64,000 nucleotides of DNA from Rufibacter immobilis. Lineage in GTDB: Bacteria; Bacteroidota; Bacteroidia; Cytophagales; Hymenobacteraceae. The DNA lies in the NCBI RefSeq assembly GCF_003721565.1, contig NZ_RJJE01000009.1:1116934-1180933 (forward strand). Reading direction: 5' to 3'. The translations under genes and the position numbers were made by a program. The notes under the pieces are model-generated. The model saw only the letters and a program-made list of their open reading frames with translations, searched no databases and was not told the origin of the DNA. This document shows, piece after piece, positions 16,165 through 22,621 of the stretch (its first letter is position 1; every line of letters begins with the position of its first letter).

Positions 16165-16668
16165 ATGTTAAAACACATTACTCTTTTACTGTTCGTATTT
16201 GCCTTAGCCCTAGGATCTACCCAAGCCCAAAGCACCAAGCAGAAAGAAAAGGAGCGCATTGCGCAACTGAAGCAGAAAGAAAAGGAGCGTGCCGAGTTAG
16301 CGAAACAAAAAGCCAAGGAGCGGAAAGAGCTGATGAAGCAAAAAGCCATTGCCCGTGAAGCCCAGCTAGATGCTAAGTATGAAGCCCTGGACGAGGCCAT
16401 GCTGCAAAGAGAAGAAGCTAGAAGAATAGCTGAAAAAGAAAGAATGGCCGCCCTTAAATTGAAAGAGCAGGAAAGAAAAGACGCTCTGAAAGAGAAAGAA
16501 GAGGCTGTCAAAGAAAAAGAGCGTGCTGCCAAGCTGGCCCTGAAAGAAAAGGAAGAAGCTAGAAAACAAGCCGCCAAAGAAAGAGCACTGGAATTGAAAG
16601 AAAAAGAAGCCGCCCGTAAACTGGCTCAGAAAGAAAAAGAGGCTAATAAAAAACTAGCTTCTTATTAA
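16165..16668 (+). CDS. Exported Lys/Glu/Ala-rich single-helix-like protein
   Basis: 167 residues. A signal peptide MLKHITLLLFVFALALGSTQ is followed by about 145 residues composed nearly entirely of K, E, A, R, L and Q, with recurring KEKER, KEKEE and EARK units and no Gly or Pro. The i/i+4 alternation of acidic and basic residues is what single alpha-helix (ER/K) domains show; a coiled coil is the alternative. At DNA level, AAAGAAAAGGAGCG recurs in the first repeats, indicating expansion by duplication. No enzyme motif. Ends with ASY. Followed by a 22-bp terminator hairpin. Function unknown, perhaps a spacer or envelope-associated helix. Confidence 0.8.
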   Translation: MLKHITLLLFVFALALGSTQAQSTKQKEKERIAQLKQKEKERAELAKQKAKERKELMKQKAIAREAQLDAKYEALDEAMLQREEARRIAEKERMAALKLKEQERKDALKEKEEAVKEKERAAKLALKEKEEARKQAAKERALELKEKEAARKLAQKEKEANKKLASY

Positions 16669-16681
16669 GAAACGTTTCTCT

Positions 16682-16731
16682 CCCCTACAACAGAAAAGCC
16701 CGCCTCCATGCGGGCTTTTCTGTTGTAGGGG
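16682..16731 (+). terminator. Long terminator hairpin
   Basis: Perfect 22-bp stem (16682-16703 with 16710-16731) with a 6-nt loop, 14 bases after the stop at 16668. It lacks the GTTTAG core, so it shows what a plain terminator looks like in this genome. Confidence 0.85.
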
Positions 16732-16925
16732 CCTTATCCTAACAGGTAGCTCCGTTTCTTTCTACAGGCCCCTCAAGTACTCACGCCCCAGATTCTTCGG
16801 TTCTTCAGAATCACTTCGGTTCTGCCTTTCTACAGTTCGTCTACCTCTCCCAACAGTTCATCTTCTTTAAATTTCAATCCTTTTTCTAGCGGTACATCTT
16901 TGATCAGAATCTAAGACAAACCGCT

Positions 16926-19085
16926 ATGAAACCCGCTCCCCTCCTTCTGCTCCTACTCCTGTTCATTGGGTCACAAAGCTTTGCCCAGGCCTTGGTACAA
17001 GGTTCTGTCAAAGACGCAACGGGGCAGCCTATTCCCGGGGCCAATGTAGTGTTGAAGGGAGCGTATGACGGAGCCTCTACAGATGCAACCGGCGCCTTCA
17101 GATTCAGTACCAAACTGAAAGGGGCGCAGACGCTGGCGGTTAGTTTCCTGGGCTATGCCACGGTAGAGAAAGAGATAAACTTAGATCAGCCCCAGCGCTC
17201 CCTGTCTTTTACCCTGAAGCCCGATTACCGCCAGCTTCAGGCGGTACAAATCTCGGCGGGGGCGTTTGAGGCTAGTGATGAGAAGCGAGCCGCGTTGCTG
17301 AACTCTAGAGACATTGTCACCACCGCCGGTGCCTCCGCCGACATCATGGCTGCCATCAATACCCTGCCGGGCACCCAGAAAGTGGGCGAAGAAGGCAAAC
17401 TGTTCGTGCGCGGCGGCGATAGTTACGAAGCCAAAACGTTTATTGACGGTTTACAGGTGGCTAATCCGTACACCGCCACCATCCCGGATGTTCCTTCGCG
17501 CGGACGTTTCTCGCCTTTCCTGTTCAGCGGCATGGCCTTCAGCTCGGGTGGGTATTCGGCTGAGTTTGGTCAGGCCCTTTCCTCAGCGTTGCTGCTCCAG
17601 AGCCAGGACCTGCCCGAAGAATCGCAGACCGGCATCTCCCTCATGACCATTGGGGGCAGCCTCTCGCGCACCAAGCGCTGGACCAACACTTCTTTGGCGG
17701 TCTCTGCGGACTACACCAACCTGGCTCCTTACATGAAACTGGTTCCCCAACAGCAAAGCTGGCAGCACATGCCCGAAAGCAAAGCCGGCAGTCTTGTGTT
17801 CCGGCAGAAGACATCGCCCACCGGCATGCTCAAACTCTATGGCACCTACGCCAGCAGCCATTTCGCGGTAACGCAGCCAGACGTAGACCATCCTGAAAAC
17901 CCTGTAGCGGTAGACCTGCGCAACCAGAACCTCTTCCTGAACAGCACCTATGAAGAAATTTTTAAAGAGCACTGGACCCTGCAAACCGGCATGACCTTCA
18001 CCCACACCCAAGACCACATTGCCGCCGGCGAAGCTCTGGTGACTGCCCACCAAAACACCTGGAACGGGAAAGCCGTGCTAATAGGCGACATTGGCCGGTC
18101 TGTGACGCTCCGCACCGGCTTGGAAACCCAATTGCGCGGCTACCGCCAGACCTACCTGGAGCACCCCAACACCGCAGCCCAGAAAGGCGTGGTAGATGAG
18201 CAGAACGTGGCTGGCTTCGCCGAAGCCGATGTCTATCTGGGCGACAAACTGGTAGCCCGCCCCGGACTGCGGTGGGAGCGCTCTTACTTTCTGGCCAAAA
18301 ATGCCCTCTCGCCCCGTTTGGCGCTGGCGTACCAGGTAGGAAAAGATGCCCAGGTTTCCTTCGCCTACGGACACTTCTACCAAACCCCGGAGAACGATTA
18401 CCTCAAGTACCACACCCCGCTCACCTTTGAGAAAGCCACGCATTACATTCTCAACTACCAACGCACCATCGGTAAGCGCACCCTTAGGGTAGAAGGCTAC
18501 TACAAGCAATACCGGCACCTGATCCGCTACAACGCCACCAATCTGCTTGACGCCACGGAGATCACGAACGGCGGCCACGGCTACGCCCGCGGCGTGGAGT
18601 TTTTCTTTAGGGACCAGGAAAGCATTAAGCTAGGCGATTACTGGATTTCTTATTCGCTCCTGGACACCAAGCGGCTGTACAAAGGTTTTCCGGAGGCGGC
18701 GCGTCCGTCTTTCGCCTCTACGCACAACCTGAGCCTGGTGTACAAGCAGATGGTGAAACCAATCAAGACCTACGTGGGCACCACGTTCAGCTATACCAGT
18801 GGCCGCCCGTACCATAATCCCAACCTGGAGGGCTTTCAGCGGAGCCGTACCAAGCATTACCTGGACCTGAGCCTGAGCGCCAGTTACCTCACTTCGTTCA
18901 AAGGCCACTCCACCATTGTGCACGTGGCGTGCAATAATCTGCTGGGCTTCAACAACGTGTTCGGGTACCGGTATGCCACCACGCCCAACGCAGAAGGCCA
19001 ATATGACAGACAGCCCGTGGTGCCGGGCGCCAAACGCTTCGCCCTACTGGCGCTGCTCATTTCCATCAACGACGGGAAGAAATAA
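16926..19085 (+). CDS. TonB-dependent outer-membrane receptor with CarboxypepD-like N-terminus
   Basis: 719 residues. Signal peptide MKPAPLLLLLLLFIGSQSFA, then a carboxypeptidase-regulatory-like beta-sandwich (VQGSVKDATGQPIPGANVVL ... FLGYATVEKEI, ~25-105). A plug domain follows (INTLPGTQKVGEEGKLFVRGGD, ~135-160) and then a beta-barrel ending in a long C-terminal region. It would import a substrate across the outer membrane using energy from ExbB/ExbD/TonB, encoded in this window at 47.5-50.4 kb. No SusD partner is present, so a glycan role is not indicated. The TPR gene, sensor kinase and LytTR regulator downstream on the same strand may form a functional unit. Confidence 0.92.
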   Translation: MKPAPLLLLLLLFIGSQSFAQALVQGSVKDATGQPIPGANVVLKGAYDGASTDATGAFRFSTKLKGAQTLAVSFLGYATVEKEINLDQPQRSLSFTLKPDYRQLQAVQISAGAFEASDEKRAALLNSRDIVTTAGASADIMAAINTLPGTQKVGEEGKLFVRGGDSYEAKTFIDGLQVANPYTATIPDVPSRGRFSPFLFSGMAFSSGGYSAEFGQALSSALLLQSQDLPEESQTGISLMTIGGSLSRTKRWTNTSLAVSADYTNLAPYMKLVPQQQSWQHMPESKAGSLVFRQKTSPTGMLKLYGTYASSHFAVTQPDVDHPENPVAVDLRNQNLFLNSTYEEIFKEHWTLQTGMTFTHTQDHIAAGEALVTAHQNTWNGKAVLIGDIGRSVTLRTGLETQLRGYRQTYLEHPNTAAQKGVVDEQNVAGFAEADVYLGDKLVARPGLRWERSYFLAKNALSPRLALAYQVGKDAQVSFAYGHFYQTPENDYLKYHTPLTFEKATHYILNYQRTIGKRTLRVEGYYKQYRHLIRYNATNLLDATEITNGGHGYARGVEFFFRDQESIKLGDYWISYSLLDTKRLYKGFPEAARPSFASTHNLSLVYKQMVKPIKTYVGTTFSYTSGRPYHNPNLEGFQRSRTKHYLDLSLSASYLTSFKGHSTIVHVACNNLLGFNNVFGYRYATTPNAEGQYDRQPVVPGAKRFALLALLISINDGKK

Positions 19086-19158
19086 GCACCCTCGATTTAC
19101 ACAATAGAAAACTCACCCTCTACCAAGCAATCAACCTAACCATAAAAACATAACCACC

Positions 19159-19791
19159 ATGAAAAAGCTCCTCATCCTTCCGTTCCTGTTCCTGGCTTTG
19201 TTTGTGAATGCCCAGGCCAACTACCAAACCGCGCTCACAGATGCTTTAACTAAAATGAAAACCGCCAATACCGCTGAGGAAATGCAGAGCGTTGCCAACC
19301 AGTGTAGCCGCATTGTCAGCGCCGAGCCCAAAGAATGGCTTCCCAACTACTACGCCGCCTACACCAACATCACCCTCACGTTCCTGCTGAAGGACGATGA
19401 CCAGCGCGACCAAGTCCTGGACAAAGCCCAAACCTTTCTGGACCGCGCCCTGAAGCTACAGCCCAAAGAATCTGAGCTCTATGTGCTACAGGGCTACCTG
19501 CACCAGGCCCGGCTGGTAGTTTCGCCCATGATGCGCGGCATGAAGTACTCCGGCCTGGCCTCCACCGCCCTGGAGAAAGCCAAGACCCTGAACCCCAACA
19601 ACCCGCGCGTGTATTTCCTGCTGGGCCAGAACGCTTTTAACACGCCCAAAATGTTTGGCGGCGGCACCGATGTAGCCAAACCCATCTTAGCCAAAGCCAA
19701 GGAAAAATACGCTACCCAGAAACCCGCCAACGCCCTGCTCCCCAACTGGGGCGAGAGCAGAGCACTGGCCCTGCTGGCCAAATGTAACTAA
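19159..19791 (+). CDS. Exported TPR-like protein
   Basis: 210 residues. Signal peptide MKKLLILPFLFLALFVNAQA. The mature part has helical repeats of TPR type, with DKAQTFLDRALKLQPKESELYVLQGYLHQAR and ALEKAKTLNPNNPRVYFLLGQNAF the clearest units. No catalytic motif. Starts 73 bp after the receptor gene, so co-transcription is likely. The dispersed palindrome (19801) and a terminator follow within ten bases of the stop. Probably a periplasmic scaffold linked to the receptor, but that is inference. Confidence 0.82.
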   Translation: MKKLLILPFLFLALFVNAQANYQTALTDALTKMKTANTAEEMQSVANQCSRIVSAEPKEWLPNYYAAYTNITLTFLLKDDDQRDQVLDKAQTFLDRALKLQPKESELYVLQGYLHQARLVVSPMMRGMKYSGLASTALEKAKTLNPNNPRVYFLLGQNAFNTPKMFGGGTDVAKPILAKAKEKYATQKPANALLPNWGESRALALLAKCN

Positions 19792-19800
19792 GCTCTTTGC

Positions 19801-19836
19801 GTTTAGGGGCTCTTTTTCCAGAAACAGCCCCTAAAC
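19801..19836. repeat. Dispersed GTTTAG palindrome, copy 9
   Basis: GTTTAGGGGCTCTTTTTCC and ACAGCCCCTAAAC, ten bases after a stop codon. A separate terminator hairpin follows four bases later. Confidence 0.9.
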
Positions 19837-19840
19837 GCCC

Positions 19841-19862
19841 GGCACGGCTTTTCTGCCGTGCC
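19841..19862 (+). terminator. Terminator hairpin after the TPR-like gene
   Basis: 8-bp GC-rich stem GGCACGGC/GCCGTGCC around TTTTCT, side by side with repeat copy 9. Confidence 0.6.
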
Positions 19863-19900
19863 CAGAAAGAATCTTTTCCAAAAATCCTTAACTTCCTGCC

Positions 19901-20944
19901 ATGGCAACGTACGGCTTACCGCAAAACAAATTCCTGTCTTTCCTAAGATGGTTTCTGCTGTTTGCCCTGCTGGCCGGCATTCAGGTCATGCTCACCTGTT
20001 CTGCGTGCTATTCCAGCCTGAATGCGGCCTGGCGCAACTTTCTGTACTCGTTCTCTCTCTTCAGTATGCTCTGGCTGGGCAACGGCTACCTGAGCAACAA
20101 CCTAAGCATCCTGGTCCCTTGGACTGTCAATCCCTGGAAGCGGTTTATCATTACCTTACTGCTGGTACTCCTTTACTCGGCGCTGGTGGTATTTCTGGTG
20201 AACTGGTTCTGGTTCGTGCTGCTGCCCAAGCAGAGCTTCGCCGTCATGGCGTCTCCCAAAGTGAGGGAGAGCATGTTCATGCAGATGCTCATCACCTACA
20301 TTATTACCATGACCATTCATGCCGTCGCTTTCCTGAGGGGCTGGCGCGAAACGGCCATTCAGGCGGAGCGGCTGCAAAAGGAACATGCCTTGTCTAAATA
20401 CGAGGCGCTCAAGAACCAGGTGAACCCGCATTTCCTGTTCAACAGCCTCAACGCGCTCACCAGCCTGGTGCACCCAGAGCCAGACCTGGCCGTGAAGTTC
20501 ATCAAGCAGCTGTCTGAGGTGTACCGCTACGTGCTGGACTCCCAGCACAAAGAGGTGGTGTCTCTGGAAGAAGAACTGAATTTTACCCAACGCTACGCTT
20601 TTCTTCAGCAAATCAGGCACGGCGACGGATTGCAGGTAAGCTTCCCCCGCGATTTCCCCCACGGTTTGCACCTGCCGCCCCTGGCCCTGCAAACCCTGCT
20701 GGAGAACGCCATTAAACATAACCGGGTGCTGGCCCAGGAACCGCTGCGGGTAACGGTGCGCGTGGCAGACCAGACCCTGCTGGTGGAAAACAACGTGCAG
20801 CCTAAACCCCAGCATGAACCGCCCAGCGGTCTGGGGCTGCCCAACATCAAGGCAAGGTACGAGATGCTCACCGACAGGCACCTGGAAATACTGCCCACCA
20901 GCACCTCTTTTCTGGTACGCTTGCCTCTGCTCACGTTCCAGTAA
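19901..20944 (+). CDS. LytS/YpdA-type sensor histidine kinase
   Basis: 347 residues. Four hydrophobic segments within the first ~140 residues, then a short coiled linker (RLQKEHALSKYEALKNQVNP) and the His_kinase domain. The phospho-acceptor lies in NQVNPHFLFNSLNALTSLV (around residue 175) and the ATP-lid region carries LQTLLENAIKHN and GLGLPNIKARYEML. It should autophosphorylate and pass phosphate to the LytTR regulator encoded 81 bp downstream. The sensing signal is unknown. Stop is followed within three bases by a dispersed palindrome (20948). Confidence 0.93.
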   Translation: MATYGLPQNKFLSFLRWFLLFALLAGIQVMLTCSACYSSLNAAWRNFLYSFSLFSMLWLGNGYLSNNLSILVPWTVNPWKRFIITLLLVLLYSALVVFLVNWFWFVLLPKQSFAVMASPKVRESMFMQMLITYIITMTIHAVAFLRGWRETAIQAERLQKEHALSKYEALKNQVNPHFLFNSLNALTSLVHPEPDLAVKFIKQLSEVYRYVLDSQHKEVVSLEEELNFTQRYAFLQQIRHGDGLQVSFPRDFPHGLHLPPLALQTLLENAIKHNRVLAQEPLRVTVRVADQTLLVENNVQPKPQHEPPSGLGLPNIKARYEMLTDRHLEILPTSTSFLVRLPLLTFQ

Positions 20945-20947
20945 GGC

Positions 20948-20982
20948 GTTTAGCGGCTCTTTTTCCTAAATAGGGCCAAAAC
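20948..20982 (+). repeat. Dispersed GTTTAG palindrome, copy 10 (type B)
   Basis: GTTTAGCGGCTCTTTTTCC at the left, GGGCCAAAAC at the right; three bases after the kinase stop and upstream of the regulator gene. Confidence 0.8.
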
Positions 20983-21025
20983 CAGGAAATCCATTCCTCA
21001 TCAACAACCAGCCATAGACATCAAC

Positions 21026-21826
21026 ATGCTCCGCGCCCTCCTTATTGAAGACGAACCTCTGGCAGCCACTCGGCTGGAAAAACTCCTGCTGGCCCAGACC
21101 GAACTGCCGCTCACGGTGGTGGCCAAACTTGCCTCTGTGCAGGAGGCGGTGCAGTACTTCCGGGAGCAGCCCCTCCCCGATCTGGCTTTCTTTGACATTC
21201 AGTTGGGCGATGGCCTGAGCTTCGAGATCTTTGAGCAGACTGAGGTGACTTGCCCCGTCATTTTCACCACCGCCTATGACGCCTATGCCCTGCGTGCCTT
21301 CAAAGCCAACGGCATAGACTACCTGCTCAAGCCCATTGATGACGAAGAACTGGCCCAGGCCCTCAAGAAGCTTCAGCGGCTCAGATCAGCGGCGGGAAAC
21401 CGAGCCTCGGCCCCGGCCGTTCCAGACCAGTCCTTGCAGTTGCTCCAGCAAGCCTTGCAGCAGTTGCAGAACCCGGCTGGTCCCACGTACAAGAATCGGT
21501 TTGTCTTAAAAGTGGGCGAGCACCTGCGGGCCATTCCGGTGGAGGAAATTGACTTCTTCTACAGTTTTGAGAAAGCTACCTTTCTACAGACCACAGACAA
21601 CCGCCGCTTCGCCCTTGACTACACCGTGGAGCAGCTGGAGCAGTTGGTGGACCCCAAACGGTTTTTCAGGGTAAACCGCGGGTATCTGGTGCAGGTAAAC
21701 GCCATTCAGGACATTATCCACTACACCAACAGCCGCCTTAAAGTAGCGTTACGCCATCATCAACAGGAAGAGGTATTGGTGAGCCGGGAACGCGTGGGGG
21801 CTTTCAGGGCCTGGCTAGACCAGTAG
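21026..21826 (+). CDS. LytTR-family response regulator
   Basis: 266 residues. N-terminal receiver domain (acidic pocket EDE at 8-10, phospho-acceptor Asp57 in FFDIQLGD, Lys in LLKPIDDEE), a Gln/Leu-rich linker (~130-155) and a C-terminal LytTR DNA-binding domain (VGEHLRAIPVEEIDFFYSFE ... FFRVNRGYLVQVNAIQDI). It acts as a transcription factor controlled by the adjacent histidine kinase. LytTR proteins bind pairs of about 9-bp direct repeats; a candidate pair, GACACCTGA twice, lies 30 bp beyond its stop. Confidence 0.94.
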   Translation: MLRALLIEDEPLAATRLEKLLLAQTELPLTVVAKLASVQEAVQYFREQPLPDLAFFDIQLGDGLSFEIFEQTEVTCPVIFTTAYDAYALRAFKANGIDYLLKPIDDEELAQALKKLQRLRSAAGNRASAPAVPDQSLQLLQQALQQLQNPAGPTYKNRFVLKVGEHLRAIPVEEIDFFYSFEKATFLQTTDNRRFALDYTVEQLEQLVDPKRFFRVNRGYLVQVNAIQDIIHYTNSRLKVALRHHQQEEVLVSRERVGAFRAWLDQ

Positions 21827-21849
21827 TTTCAGGCGAAGCCAAGTGTGCT

Positions 21850-21883
21850 TATCAGGACACCTGATAGGTAGAATGACACCTGA
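21850..21883. promoter_or_regulatory. Possible operator: palindrome plus GACACCTGA direct repeat
   Basis: TATCAGG-ACA-CCTGATA (21850-21866) overlaps the first of two GACACCTGA repeats (21856-21864 and 21875-21883, 19 bp apart). It lies between the LytTR regulator and the DUF4252 gene. Assignment to LytTR binding is a guess from position and repeat spacing. Confidence 0.35.
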
Positions 21884-21938
21884 AAGAAGCGTTTTTGCCT
21901 TTTCTCCCGTAGAAGAGGTAAAAAATGATCCATCAGCT

Positions 21939-22514
21939 ATGATATCTATGCTTTTTAACCACCCGAAGAAAACAGTTTTCCAGCGCCTGCTGCCCTTGGT
22001 GGCGGGGGCCGTCTTCTTGATTATGCAGGCCTGCAGCAGCACCAGCAAACTGCCACCGGCCCAAACCACGTCAGACTTTTACCAGAAATATAAAAATGAG
22101 GCCGGCTTCAAAGGAACCAGTGTTCCGGTGGGGCTGGTGAGCCGCCTGGTGGCCAGGGGCGTGACCGATACGACTGTTCGGGCGGCGCTGGCCAATATCT
22201 CCTCCATCCGGACCCTCACCTTCACGCCCACTGACAAGAAGTCTCAACGCCTTTTGGAACGTGAACTCACCCAAGAACTGGACCAGGTGCTACAGAGAGA
22301 GAATTATACGGCTATTCCCTTGCTAGACACCACGCCGGGGGCGCTGCAGTTCAGAATGAGGCAGTCTAACAATGAGGTACAGGAACTGGTGGGGTACCGC
22401 AAGTACGGCAACAACTTTACCATGGTACAGGTCAACGGAAGGTTTACCCAGCAACAGATAGAACAGATGCTGCGCAAGCTAGACCCGGATGCCTTGCTTC
22501 CTCTGTTAGATTAG
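21939..22514 (+). CDS. DUF4252 lipoprotein
   Basis: 191 residues from the ATG at 21939; the frame is open from 21843, but the added residues lack signal character and would overlap the likely operator. ATG at 21948 is an alternative. A hydrophobic stretch LLPLVAGAVFLIMQAC gives a lipobox, followed by a DUF4252-like domain (IRTLTFTPTDKKSQRLLEREL ... EVQELVGYRKYGNNFTMVQV). DUF4252 proteins are small exported Bacteroidota proteins without known activity. Immediately downstream of the LytTR regulator and a plausible target. Ends just before the perfect hairpin at 22528. Confidence 0.8.
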   Translation: MISMLFNHPKKTVFQRLLPLVAGAVFLIMQACSSTSKLPPAQTTSDFYQKYKNEAGFKGTSVPVGLVSRLVARGVTDTTVRAALANISSIRTLTFTPTDKKSQRLLERELTQELDQVLQRENYTAIPLLDTTPGALQFRMRQSNNEVQELVGYRKYGNNFTMVQVNGRFTQQQIEQMLRKLDPDALLPLLD

Positions 22515-22527
22515 ATTACCTCCTTTA

Positions 22528-22595
22528 TAAAAATACCCGTTGCGTTTAGGGGCCGTTTTTGGAAAAACGGCCCCTAAACGCAACGGGTATTTTTA
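22528..22595. repeat. Dispersed GTTTAG palindrome, copy 11 (type A, perfect 33-bp hairpin)
   Basis: 22528-22560 pairs perfectly with 22563-22595 around a 2-nt GG turn. The outer arms TAAAAATACCCGTTGC and GCAACGGGTATTTTTA are unique to this copy. A- and T-tracts at the base and its position between convergent genes make it a bidirectional terminator candidate. Confidence 0.96.
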
Positions 22596-22621
22596 CAGGC
22601 TCCCCTGCCGTAGCATCTGCT

